A stretch of 64,000 nt of DNA from Phaeosaccion multiseriatum (Eukaryota; Ochrophyta, other classes): contig OZ218957.1 in NCBI GenBank assembly GCA_965112735.1, positions 3,348,001-3,412,000 on the forward strand, written 5' to 3'. The notes below the pieces were generated by a model that searched no databases, was not told the origin of the DNA, and worked only from the letters and a program-made list of their open reading frames with translations. The position numbers were made by a program, and so were the translations under genes. Shown piece by piece: positions 21,907-33,687 of this stretch (positions are counted from its first letter, which is position 1; every line of letters begins with the position of its first letter).

Positions 21907-24900
21907 TCTTGACATCGCCCCCCACTTCCCCCTTCTTGAGCAGCTGTCCTGACACCGAGGATGTCCTCTAGTAAGGCAGCGAAATCTGCCGACAGCTCTG
22001 CGTCTCTGTCCTGAAAGGCCGTGAGGGCCGCAGGGTCGGATGCAGCGATGACGGGCCCCAGGGAGAGAGCTCCAAGGTGCAGTTTAGTGCCTAGCAGCAG
22101 CAGGAGGAGGAGGAGGAGGAGGAGGAGGAGCAAGAATGAGGAGGAGGAGGAGGAGGAGGAGCAGGAGGAGGAGCAGGAGGAGGAGCAGGAGGAGGAGCAG
22201 GAGGAGGAGGAGGAGGAGGAGGAGGAGGAGGAGGAGGAGGAGGAGGGGGAGGAGGAGGAGGAGAAGCCAGTGGATGGAGGAGGTGGCTTGTCAGTCTCGC
22301 ACCATAATGGCAGTCTTAGCTCCTTCTCATCCCCCCACCCCCCCGGCCCTTCATCCTTCACTTGTCAATCACTATCTCTCTGACTCACCTCTGGCCGCCA
22401 CCATCACGTTGCTCAGCGAGACCCCTTTGGTAAAGGAAAAGGTGCTCTGTTCCTCAAGCTGAGCAAACCCCGCCAGCAGCAGTCGCGCCCAATGTCTGAA
22501 CAGCACAGATTGCTCAGGCACGCACCCTCCTCCTCCCCTACCTGCATTCACGTACCGACTTCTCCCCTTGGCGCTGCTGTTACTACTGTATGACCAACTG
22601 CTGCAGCTGCTGCTCCTACGCATCTCCTCCAAGACGAGGCTAAGCGGTCGGGCGGGAAGCATCTCGTAGTAAAAAAGAGTGTGCTCCGGGTCTCTGTTAC
22701 TCACACCACACGCTCGAGGCACCGCCGTGTGACGCCACATGGCAGCAGCAGAAGCACTACCACTACCTCCTCGTCCTCCTCCGACCCCTGATCCGGGGCC
22801 TATCCCCATGGCGAGTTGGTGATGCGCGTGGTAGCACCTCCAAATGGCATCCCTGGCAGCGAAGGGCGTACCGTCTTTCGGCACGGACACCACAACGATG
22901 GGCAGCTCCGGTCCCTGCTTACCAACATCCCCAAAGGCCTTGGCACGGAGGAGAGAGACGCAGGCGGGTAGGGAGATAGGTAGGTAGGCACGTTGGGAGG
23001 AAGAGAGGGGGGGGCGGGCGGAGGAGAGGAGAGGAGAGAGAGGCAGGCTGTGAGAGAAGGCACCGACCGAAGAGGTGACCACTCTACCCCACCCTACCTT
23101 ACCGAGAAGAGGGAACACAGACCCCGAGCCATGAACGAACCGTCAGGGGTGTCAGCGGTTAACTCACCTTGTGGACACTGATACCGAACCTGTCTGCGTA
23201 TCCCTGAGCGAAGCCCCACGCGTCGTGTAGCCGCTTGCCGCCCCTCCCCAGGGGGGCCGAGGCAGAGCTGTCCCCCGGGGAGTGCACCACTTGCACCTAC
23301 CCAAGGGGGGATGGTGACGTCAGTGTGGACAGTTCGGGTCAGAGATATCAAGTGTTCGTGCAGTCAATCCTTGGGTCCTTTTGGGGCAGAGAAAGCTTTT
23401 CGGTTGCTTGCATGCTACTTGCGTGCAGGTATCAAACAAACACAGACACACACACACCCTCATACTCTCTCTGGCTCTCTCTGCCCCCGTCTCTCCTCAC
23501 ATACACACACGATTACATACTTATTAGGTTAATACCCAAAAGTAAGAAAGTAAGTCAATCATGTACTTCCTCTCCCCTCTTACCCTGTGCCTAGCGCTGC
23601 TCCTCTCCAGCAGGGCCATGTTCTGATGCTGCCACAGCAAGGGGTTGGACAGGTGGGGAGGGGGGCTTCTCTCGTAACGGTTGGCCAGGAGACTCTGTAC
23701 TCGACTGACATTGACCAGTCCCTCCTGGCGGGCGGCCTGGATGGATGGGGAGAAAAAGGGAGGGGAGCAGGCAGGCAAAAGAAAGAGAGAGAAGGTTGAC
23801 AAATTGAGCGGTGATCTATCTTGGAGGTAACAGGAAAGCAACACAAACGATGGAGCTCAATGAGCCAAGAGAGAGACAGAGGGGGGGGAGAGAGATAGAG
23901 AGAGATGGAGAGAGAGAGACAGAGGGAGAGAGAGAGAGATGGAGAGAGAGGGAGAGAGAGAGAGACTGATATCGATACACAAAGGTTGCCTCCCCCTCGA
24001 GTCAGGTCAGTCGCTCACTCTCAGCTCGGCTCGGCCCCACCCTCCTCACCTCTGCCTTGAGGTCCGCGAGAGCTTCTGCCTGCTTCCTCTCGAAGAGGTG
24101 TAGCACCTCCATGAGCTGCCGCGTCTGAGTGGCATCGAAGCTGTCCACCTGACATTGCATACATGGCATTGGTTGGGAAGCACAGATTGGTTGCGTCAGA
24201 GTGAGGAAAGGCCAGGCCGGGCCAGGCCAGGCAAGGTCAGGCGTGAGCGAGAGAAGGATAAACATCTACTCGCTGGCACCATGCGTTCGTTAAGTATGCT
24301 GCCGGCTCTACACTGGCTCACTGACCTGCCACGCATCGAGAAGGCCGTCCATGTTCTGCAGCTGAGCGACAAGGTCATCTACACAGGCGTCCACATCGGC
24401 CGACAGGGCAGGAGTGGTGAGGTCCACCATGCAGGCTTGCAGCTGAGAGAGCGTCACGCGCGGCTCCGAGGGCCGTCCGAAGGCATTAGCTCTGTACCAC
24501 GTACACACACACAGAGAGGGGGGGGAGAGGAAAAGTGAGGGAGAGACTTAGATTTGAGGATGATGAGAGGGGTGGCAAAGGGGAAGGGGTGTATTGGAGT
24601 GAATCCTATGCAGCGTCCACTACCGCAACGCAACGTTCATTTCCTTCTTGTACACCGAAGGTGGTGTGCTCATCCACCCGGTAGCTCTTCCTCGCGACTC
24701 ACCCCCTTATAGCCTCGTCCCACAGCCTCTGCAGCTTCAGCTGATGCCCCTCTTGCGTGACGAGCCCTTCCCTGGCCAGGCTCTCCGTGAACATGCCCCA
24801 CTGCTCATTGCTGGAGATGGCCGCCTCTTGCTGCTTCTTGCCATGGCGTTGCTGCCCGTGTAAGGAAGGCCTTGCCTCTGCCGCCAACTCGAATAGGTCA

Positions 24901-24917
24901 AGGATCGGGTCCTTCAT
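20896..24917 (-). CDS. Unidentified protein with a C-terminal kinase-like fold lacking catalytic residues
   Basis: Minus-strand exons: 24703-24917 (start ATG), 24326-24491, 24050-24148, 23584-23736, 23168-23296, 22389-22938, then from 22090 to the stop at 20896. Phases agree through exon 6 and into 22090. The N-terminal half is helical (MKDPILDLFELAA, LMEVLHLFERKQAEALADLK) and I do not recognise it. The C-terminal part resembles a protein kinase lobe: FRHWARLLLAGFAQLEE, then GVSLSNVMV where HRDxxxxN is expected, LHLGALSLG in place of DFG, and a closing VTLKQLLGHTYFEPLELYQL like the end of a kinase C-lobe. The Asp of HRD and of DFG are missing, so any kinase activity is unlikely. Between about 21960 and 21840 the reading frame changes without a clear intron, next to a 13-base C run, so a 1-base assembly error or a small intron is possible. 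Two GGA tracts give poly-Gly. Confidence 0.6.
22098..22264. repeat. GGA/GCA tract in an intron of the pseudokinase-like gene
   Basis: The (GGA)n sequence on the plus strand lies between exons 22389-22938 and the one starting at 22090. It reads as the polypyrimidine tract before the acceptor on the coding strand. Confidence 0.85.
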
Positions 24918-25116
24918 CGTTTCAGCCGCTGAAAGCCCCAGCTAACGGAGCAGCGGGCGAACAAAACGTTACTTTTAGGGCAGATGGCAGCCGACGGGGA
25001 TTGTCGTAAGCGCCAGAAGTGGAGGTCAAAACACAAAAACATTGAGTCTCTGCGCACGGCAGGAGCAAAGGAGTAGGACCTCCCTCTTCCCTCCCTCTGA
25101 GGAGAGAAGACAGGCA
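24918..25116. promoter_or_regulatory. Divergent promoter region of 199 bp
   Basis: Lies between the ATG of the pseudokinase-like gene (24917, minus) and the ATG chosen for the PrsW-type gene (25117, plus). It is the shortest of the six head-to-head gaps. No core element was recognised. Confidence 0.4.
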
Positions 25117-28100
25117 ATGAGGCGGCAAAGGACGCCGTCCTCCGCAGACATGCGCCAAGACCAACGGCAACGGCCTCGCCCTCCGCTCCACCCTTCTTCC
25201 TGCTCTTCTTTAGCTTCCTCTCGGCCTCTCTTCTCACCAAGATCATGCTCGAGGTATCGATCCTGCTCGCGGCTCCGCTCCTGCTCGACGAGTGGTTGCA
25301 GCAGCAGCAGCTGCAGCAGCAGCAGCAGCAGCAGCAACAGCAACAGCAACAGTCACTCCGTGGCTTGTCGCGATGGCAGTAAGTGTCTTCAAAGGAAGCT
25401 GCTGGTGGCCGGAGTAGCCGTGATGATGGCAATGCCTCTCGTAGACTCAGCATCAATCCACAGCAGGGACTACCAGAACAGCAATAGCAGAGGGGGGGGG
25501 CTCATGAGCGGCCTCAGCGTCGGCATCAGCCGCCTCACGGGAGAGGCGACGCGGCACTTCTTTAGTAGTCGTCGAGAAGCGGCGAGGAAATGGAAGCAGG
25601 AACAGACAGAACGAGAGGCTGAAAGGGACAGGGAGACTGAAAGAGAGGCCTCCTACCGCGGCGGCGACGGTAACGACGCTGCCGCTGCGACAGCTGCGGC
25701 TGCTGCTGCAGCAGTTGAAGCCGTCCACAAGTCAATACTGGAAAGCATGATGCGAGGCTCCGGTGGCAGGATCAGCGAAAGGGAAGCGGCCGCATGTGCT
25801 TCTGAGCATAAACAAAGCTTCGTCGGCGGCGGCGGAGAGGGGGAAAGTCCTGGCGGAGGACGCAACAATATGCTCGGGTATGCTATATCACCAACTGCTG
25901 CTGGCCATCGGGGCAGTAGTACGGCCACTGCCCATGATGGCTTGGGGTCCGATAGTGGTGAACGCAGCAGCCCCCCAGATGGTGATGGGGCAGATGGGTC
26001 CGGCACCGCCAGAGATGGTGCGGGCAAGGGGGACGACGACGAGAGAAGTGACCCAGAGGAGGAGGAGGAGGGGGAGGAGGAGGAGGAGGAGGAGGGGGAG
26101 GAGGAGGAGGAGGAGGGGGAGGAGGAGGAGGAGGAGGAGGAGGAGGAGGAGGAGGAGGAGGAGAATGGAGGGGATAAGGAGGGTTTCCGAGAAGAGGGGG
26201 AAGAGAAGGCTGGAGGGGGCCTCAGCGCGAAAGGTGGGAGTGCTGATGCGGATGAAAGTATTCGCAAATTCTGCGGTGGTGCTACGGGCGCCAGGAACAT
26301 CACCAACAACAGTGATACTACAGTGGATGGAAAGAGTGGGAGTGACGAGGACGAAGGCTTCCGGGTGGAGGAGGAAGACGAGGGCGATACTGGGCACCCT
26401 CTAGACTTGCAGGGGGATGGCAATGGTGATCAACGAGAACGAGGGGATGTACAAAGGGAGGAATGGAGGTACCACCACCACGACGACAACGAGCAGGAGG
26501 AGGAGAAGGAGGAGGGGGGGGTTGGTGTGCGGTTCGGCGATGGCAAGAAGGAGGATGGAGAGGAAGCCAACGTGGATACCGCGTGGGAGGGGTCTGCATC
26601 AGAAATGGAGGGCCACTCACCGGAAGGAGCAGCAGTAGCACCACCAGCAGCAACAGTTGGTGATACAGTAGTAGCAGCAGCAGCTGGTGATACAGTAGCG
26701 ACATGGCAAGGGGAAATATTACTTGACCCACAGAGTGCTCCGGAGTTTGGGGCTCCTGCAGGTCCTCTTGATAGTATGGATTACGATGACGGAGAGGAGG
26801 AGGAGGAGGTGGAGGAGGACGACGACGACGAGGAGGAGGAGCAGGAGGAGCAGGAGGAGCAGGAGGGAGAAGAGGTAGCAGAGGAGAATGGGCTAGCCGA
26901 CGGGAGGGACGGTGTTGAAAGACCGACCGAATCAGCAGTGGGGTCAGCTCCGGCCCCTCTGGAGAGAGGGATAGACGAGGCCCAGGAACAACATGTTGAA
27001 GACGTGTTACCCGCAGCGACTGCTACTCCCGCTGCTGCTACTCTGACTACCTCCACCACCACCACCACCACAGGAGCGGCCTCTTCAGAGCAACAGGTCG
27101 AGGATGGCGCAGTTGTGGTAGAGTCTGCTGTTGCAGAATCGGTGGAGTCCGTTGCAGAATCGGCGGAAGAATGTGGCGACGGTCATTCATGGGGGGGCTC
27201 GGAGGAAGCCTCCTTGACTTCACTGGACCCGTTCGGAGGACATGGACCTGAAACTGCGAGTGAAATGGGAAGTGACGGTATGTCGAGAGACGATGATAAG
27301 GAGGAGGAGGAGGAGGAGGAGGAGGAGGAGGAGGAAGAGGAGGAGGAGGAGGAGGAGGAGGCGGAGGAAGAGGAGGAAGAGGGGGAGGAGGAGGCGGAGG
27401 TCGATAAGAAGGATGAAGAGGGCCGCCAGCAACGAGAAAGGGTGAAAGACACCGCGGGAGAAGGAAGCAGAAATCGGGGTGGCGTTTTTGTGGCCGATGC
27501 GGAGAGACGGAGCAGCGTCCGTGAGGATCACGCGGAGGAGGATGATGATGAGGAGGAGGGGAGGGAGGAAGCGGAGGGGGGGGAGACAGGGCAGCAGGGG
27601 CGAACTCCTACCACCACCGCACACACCAGGGCAAGGACAAGGGGAAGGGGAGTGAGGGGGTCTACCTCTACTGCTGCGGCCACTGCTGCTGCCCCTTCTG
27701 CTGCCATCTCTGCGGGGACAGGCACGGGCAAGAAGAGGGCAAAGGATCTCAAGAGGCTCCTGCAAGAGCTCGAGGACAGCGACTACGCAGGGTAAGTCAT
27801 TAAGGGCTTGCAGTTTCAGCTTCAGGGGCAGAGCTTTGGCTCACTTGTATCTCCTCTGTCTTCACCGCTGAATACACCGCCTCTTCGGGCGGTCCTCTTT
27901 CCTCTTTGCGTCGGTTTTTTTGGCCTTCTGCCCTTCGATGCCATCCCTCATTCAACGAGCTCCTCCTCTTCTTCTTCTTCTTCTTCTTCTTCTTCTTCTT
28001 CTTCTTCTTCTTCTTCTTCTTCTTCTTCGTCTTCTTCTTCTTCTTCTTCTCTTTCCTTCTTCGCTTTCTCAGACTGAGTGGCAGGAAAGGAGGCCCCCGC

Positions 28101-28908
28101 GGCAGCAGGCGGCCTCGCTTAAGAGGGACCAAAGACGGCAGAGGAGGGAGAGGAGGAGCAGGAGGAGGAGGGGGAGGAAGAGCAGGGGTAGGAGGAGGAG
28201 GAAGAGGAGGAGGAGGAGGGCGGAGTATGATGAAGCCCACCACCACCGGCCAGGAGGAGCAGTTGCTGAAACAGCAGCGCCCCCCCCCTCCCCCGCCGCC
28301 TCCTCCTCCGCCCCCACCTCCCCCGGCCTACCTGCAGAGCGACAGCATGAGCATGGGAAGTGGCGGGTGGGACAGCATGGGGAGTGGCGGGTGGGATAGC
28401 ATGGGGAGTGGCGGGTGGGATAGCATGGGTGAGGAGGTGAGTGACTGAGTGAATGAGTGACTGACTGACTGGCTGACTGGCTGACTGACTGACTGAGTAG
28501 ATGCAGGACGCGGGTGGGTGCGTGCGCGCCTACGCCGGTTTTGATCTGGCTGGCTGGCTGGCTGACTCTGTATGTCTCTGTCTCTTGTCTGTCTGTCTGC
28601 CCCTCTGTTTCTCTGCCTGTCTCTCTGTCTACCCGCCTCTTTGTCTCTCTGTCCCTTTGCAGTCCTTCCTTTCTGTTGGCGACTTTTCGTCCGAGGGTGG
28701 CGGGTGGACCTCGCTCGGGGGAGACGCCACCGGAGAATTCACAGATGGCACGGACGGCGGGGCCAGTGAGGGAGGGGTGGAAGAGGGTCATCCTTACCCC
28801 TATCGAGTGTGGCTGACACAGCAGTACCGCCTCCAGCAGCAGCTGCAGCAGGGGAGGGAGCAGATTCGGCAGCTCCAGGAGCAACAGCAGCAGCAGCACA
28901 TGTACTAC

Positions 28909-28940
<32 letters not shown>

Positions 28941-29313
28941 TCAGCAGCAGCAGCACTATCAGCAGGCGCAGCAGCCAGCCGGAAGTAGCGCTTACGGACC
29001 AGGCCAGCCTCCACCCTCTGCCTGGGGAGGGGGTGTGGGGGCGGTGAGGAGCTCTGCGGGCTTCAAGGTCCTGGCCAGTGGCACCAGCAGCGCCGCTGGA
29101 GTGGCCAGCAGCGCCGCTGGAGTGGGTCCCCAGCAGCAGCAGGATGGGGCCGGGGTCGGCGCGCAGCTGCTCGGTCAGGCGGGGCTGCCGCAGATGGCAG
29201 CAGATGGCAGCTCAGGGCAGCTGATGGAGGAGGGAGCGGGGGAAGGAGAGGCTCTCCTCTCATTCGGTGAGTAGTGGGTACGGTACCCTTTGCCGGCGGC
29301 GGGGGATAATGGC

Positions 29314-29347
<34 letters not shown>

Positions 29348-30690
29348 CCCTTTCCGCAATCAACACCCATCCCAATCCCATGCATTTGGGTTTCCTCTTC
29401 CACTTCACATTTAACAACCCTTGTCATCCCACTTGGGGGGGGGGGGGGGCTATAACAACCTATGCACTGAACCTTGTCCTCTCCAACCCCAAAACCTGCA
29501 ACCGTTACGCAAGCGTTGCGTGTCTGTCCCGAGACTCACATCTCTTCCCTTCCCTCCGTCTGTGTACTCAATTCCCCACGCTCCTCTCTTGTCTGCCCCC
29601 CTCATCTCCTCTCCCACCTGCTGTGCTGTGCTGTATCACCAACTGCTCCACTGTTCTACGCGGCGCTGCACACCTTTTCTCTTCACCGCAGTGGCGCCTC
29701 AACCTCGTGTCCTTCCAAGCTTCGACGTTGACTACAGGTACGTGTGTGTGTGTATGTGTGTATGTAGGCATGTGTGTGTGTGGGTGGGTAGGTGTGTCTG
29801 TGTGGATGATTCTGTGTGTGTGCCTGGGTGGATGTGTCTATGTGCCTGTTGTTGTATGTGTGAGGGTGGGTGTGGCTACGATAACGATGGGTGAAAGAGA
29901 GTGGCGAGGGTGAGGGTGAGGGTAGCGATGGCGGTGGAAGATAAGCCGGGAGAGAATGCCGCACAGAGCGAGGGGTTTGTTTGTTGCTGTTGTTCGCCTC
30001 CTCGCCTTGTGTCCCCCTCCACCTATCCATCCTCTTCACTCACCCCACACCCTCTCCCCCTCTCTCCTGCCCTCTCACTCTCTCGCTCTCTCCCTCTCTC
30101 TCTCTGTGCACCTGTCGTACCTTCCTTCCCATCCCATTCCTGCCATCTGTGATTTCAGTGGCAAGATTCTGGACCACTCTCTGTACCAGGATACCAAGAC
30201 GAAGCGTATCACCACTCGCTCTGTGCTCAGGCTCGGCGGTGTGGGCCTCATCTGTACCTTGGGAGCCTTTTTGTCCGTTTCCCCACGCAACGCGCCCTGG
30301 GAGGTGGGTGTGGTGTGTGGGCGCGTGCGTGTGTTGGCCACTCTTTTTGGCTCTGCCTGCTCTCCACTCTGACCCTTTCCCTCTGTATCTCCTGCCGCTC
30401 TGTGTGTGTCTCCTGCCGCTCTGACCCTTTCCCTCTCCCATTTCTCCACGCGCCCTGCCCCCCGCCCCAATAAAAACAAAAAAAAAACGAACCGAACGGA
30501 ACCGAACCCCAGGCCTACATGCCGCTCTTCCGACGTAACCTGGGGCTCCTTGGCGCGTCCCTCATCGGCCCCTTCCTCATCTCGCTGGTGGTGTACGACG
30601 GCAGCAAGGCCAATGTCAACGCCTTCATCACCGTGCTCACCTTCTCCTTCACGGGGGGATACCTCGCCACTCTGGCCATGGAGATCGTGC

Positions 30691-30743
<53 letters not shown>

Positions 30744-31661
30744 AGTGTGTGTGTGTGTGCGCGTGTGTGAAGGGCATGGGTGTGCGTGTGGGTGTGGGTG
30801 CGTGTGGGTGAGCATGTGGGTGCATGCGTGGGTGCTCACCCCCCCATCTCTCTCTCTCTCCCCCTCTCTGAACAACCAACAGGCCACGTTCTACTCACTG
30901 GCCGTGTACGCCGCTCTGGAGCCCTCCGTGTTCGACCTGTGCCCCAAAGTGCCTGTCCTGCACCTCCCGTGGATAGGCCTTGCCCAATACGGGTATAGCA
31001 TCAAGCCCGTCACCTCCTTCATTGCTGACTTTGCCATCTTCTGCTTCGGAGCGCCCATCATAGAGGTCCGTCGGTGGTGCTCTGACATGTTGGTATCATG
31101 GTCGTGAGTTGTGATCAGCGATTGCCATCTGTGATGTGATTCGATGTGTCCACCGCTCTGCCGCTCTCCCTCCCCTCATCTTCTTTTCTCTCTTATCTCT
31201 TTAGTATCTCTGCCAACCTTTCTCCACTGCACTCAGTCACCTCCCTCCCTCCCTCCCTCCCTCCCTCCCTCCCTCCCTCCCTCCCACTAAAGGAGGTAAT
31301 GAAAGTGTGGATCACGAGGCATGTGGGTGCGCTTCCCCCTCGCAAAGAGGCAGCACTGGCAGCAGCAACAACAGCAGGCGGCCAGATGCCCAACAACGGC
31401 CAGCAGATGCCCAACATCCCACCACCCACGCATGTGCACACGTACCTCGTTTACGTCATGGGTGCTGCGCTGGGCCTCAAGGCAAGTCGAGGAGTTGGAC
31501 GGGAGAACAAAAGTCGACGTCGACAAACAATGTAGACTGGGTCAAGAAGAGAAATCGGCGGCCCTAAACACTCAACCAACCGGTCTCTCTCTCTCTCTCT
31601 CTCTCCCTTTCTCTCTGTGTGTGTCTGTATCTCTCTCTCTCTTTCTCTCTCTCTTTCCCTT

Positions 31662-31697
<36 letters not shown>

Positions 31698-32053
31698 CCT
31701 TTCTCTCTCTCTCTCTTTCTCCCTTTCTCTCTCTCTCTCTTTCTCCCTTTCTCTCTCTCTGTGTGTGTCTGTATCTCTCTCATCTCCCCGCCCGCCCGCT
31801 GCGCTGGCGTTCGTGTGTGCTTTGCTTTGCTTTGCTTTGCTTTGCTGACTTACTGTGCTTTGCTTTGCTTTGCTTTGCTGACTTACCGCAGGCGGCGGAC
31901 AATGCGAGAAGAGTGCTCCTTTTCACAAGGTCCGAATCGCAACACAGAAACAGAAATCATCAACTGCTGTGGACTATCACAATGTCACAATGTCGATTCT
32001 AACCAGAGCTCTCGACTTGTTCTTCTTGTGGTTGTTGTTGTTGTCGTTGTTCC

Positions 32054-32096
<43 letters not shown>

Positions 32097-33381
32097 CTTG
32101 TTCTTGTTGCTGCTGTCCTCCCTTGGCATGATGGCGCAGACCCGAACACCACAAGAAGCTTCTCTTCGCCTTCCTCAGAGGCTTTTTTCCCCTCCCGGAG
32201 CTCTGTGCGGGTGCGTGTGTGCGTGTATGCATACATCTCGGAGCATTTCTTCCTCTCCCTCCCTCCTCCCCCCCCCCCTGTCCCTGTCCCCCCCTCTCTC
32301 TCTCTCTCTCTCTCACCACTCACTCACCCACTCACCAACTCCCCCCCCTCCCTCCTTCGCCTCTTCCCTGTGTACATCCACTGCCATCCAGGCCTGACTG
32401 CCATGGCTCTGGCTCGCAAGGAGATCCTTGGCGAGAAGCTTTCCTCCTTTCGAGTGTTTGGGCTGGCCACGCTGCTGCATGCCTGGGTCAATTTCAGAGT
32501 GAGTACTAGGGAATGGGGTCAAGGGTATAGGGTATGGGGTATAGGGTATGGGGTATGGGGTATGGGGTATAGGGCATGGGGTATAGGGCATGGGGTATAG
32601 GGTATAGGGTATATGGTATGGGGTATGGGGTATGGCTATGGGGTTTGGGGTATAGGGTATGGGCTATGCGGTGTGGGGTATGGGGTTTGGGGTATGGGGT
32701 TTGGGGTATGGCTATGGGGTTTGGGGTATGGGGTTTGGGGTATGGGGTTTGGGATATGGGGTTTGGGGTATTGGGTATGGGGTATGTGGGGTATATACAC
32801 CCACCCACGCACCCACCCACCCACCCACGCCCCCCCCCCTCACACGCACATACACACCCACGCACCCACAGGGCCACAAGCCCATGTTCAAGTGGCGCTC
32901 GGACAGCCCCTGGAATGAGCTGCAGATGCAGGCGTGGGTCTTCCCCAGGGGGGCGTCTCTGGGCAAGCTGCTGATGAGGGGCTTCGGATCTCTGGTGTGG
33001 ATATCTGTGGTGCTCAAGGTGAGCGAGAGGGGCCAAGGAGGAGAGGCTTTCATCGAGAAGGAAGGAAGAGAGGGGCCTGATTGAGGGGACAAGAGGGTAC
33101 AGCAGAGGCCAGGCGATGAGAGGTCAGGCCACGGTAGGCCAGCTGGTGATGCAGCCCGCCAGTAGGCCAGCTGGTGATGCAGCCCGCCAGTCCTCCGCGG
33201 GTGTTGTTGATGATGATCGTATGTTGTCATCCGTTCACCTCTACCTCATGAAAGCAGCCGGGGTTGAGTTGGGTTGGGTGTGGGGTGCGTCGCGTCAGGT
33301 CGGTCCTCTCCCCGAAACCCCCTCTTACCGTCTCCGCCGCCCCCTCCATCTCGCCCCCTCTAACCGCCTCCGCTTTCCTTG

Positions 33382-33415
<34 letters not shown>

Positions 33416-33687
33416 CTCTGGCTCTCCTCTCTCTACCCTCTCCCTCTCTCTCTCTACCTCTCTTCCTCTGGCTCTTCTCTCTCTTCCCTCTGGCTCCCTC
33501 TCCCTCCCTCTCCCTCTCTCTCTCCCAGGTTCTGGCCCAGGTGATCCAGACGTACTGGCGCCTCAACCGCCTGCACAACTCGCACTTACGCCAGCAGATG
33601 GAGACCCGGAAACCCATGCCACCTCCCCCTCCCCCTCCTCCGGTGGGGCCCTCGGTTGTAGCACCCCCTCCTCTCCCTCCCCGGTAG
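25117..33687 (+). CDS. PrsW-type intramembrane protease with a long acidic N-terminal extension
   Basis: Thirteen exons: 25117-27791, 28073-28436, 28663-29266, 29692-29737, 30159-30303, 30513-30692, 30883-31065, 31293-31481, 31892-31929, 32140-32210, 32392-32498, 32872-33018, 33529-33687. They sum to 4908 nt, 1635 aa. The first about 1200 residues are low complexity: Ser runs, a hydrophobic segment near residue 95 (LLVAGVAVMMAMPLV), many Glu tracts, poly-Pro, MGSGGWDS repeats and Gln tracts. The last about 430 residues are a multi-span membrane domain with PrsW/CPBP-like features: APIIEEVMK (paired Glu), GAALGLKAADN, then ATLLHAWVNF (His/Asn). PrsW enzymes are membrane metalloproteases, in bacteria acting in site-1 cleavage of anti-sigma factors; the eukaryotic role is unknown. 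The donor after exon 3 (gtgagt at 29267) overlaps an in-frame TAG at 29272, so intron retention would end the protein before the membrane part. Two separate genes remain possible. Intron 8 is GC-AG. Confidence 0.62.
27961..28050. repeat. (TTC)n tract before the acceptor of intron 1, PrsW-type gene
   Basis: About 90 bp of TTC/CTT repeats on the coding strand serve as an extended polypyrimidine tract before the acceptor at 28072. Confidence 0.9.
30693..30775. repeat. (GT)n microsatellite starting at a splice donor
   Basis: The donor of intron 6 of the PrsW-type gene is itself the first unit of a (GT)n array, the same arrangement as RNR1 intron 13. Confidence 0.9.
31576..31780. repeat. CT-rich tract in intron 8 of the PrsW-type gene
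   Basis: Repeated tctctctctttctccctt units, followed at 31819-31880 by two blocks of (TTTGC)n separated by the same tgacttac sequence. Confidence 0.85.
32517..32800 (+). repeat. Degenerate GGGTAT/GGGTTTG array in intron 11 of the PrsW-type gene
   Basis: About 280 bp of 6- to 7-base G-rich units (ggggtat, agggtat, ggggttt) directly downstream of the donor. The G-rich strand is the sense strand. It resembles telomeric sequence but does not match a standard telomere unit. Confidence 0.85.
33127..33182 (+). repeat. 28-bp direct tandem duplication in intron 12 of the PrsW-type gene
   Basis: Two adjacent copies containing ggccagctggtgatgcag and cccgccag. The core resembles the dispersed CAGTTGGTGATACAG motif. 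Confidence 0.8.
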
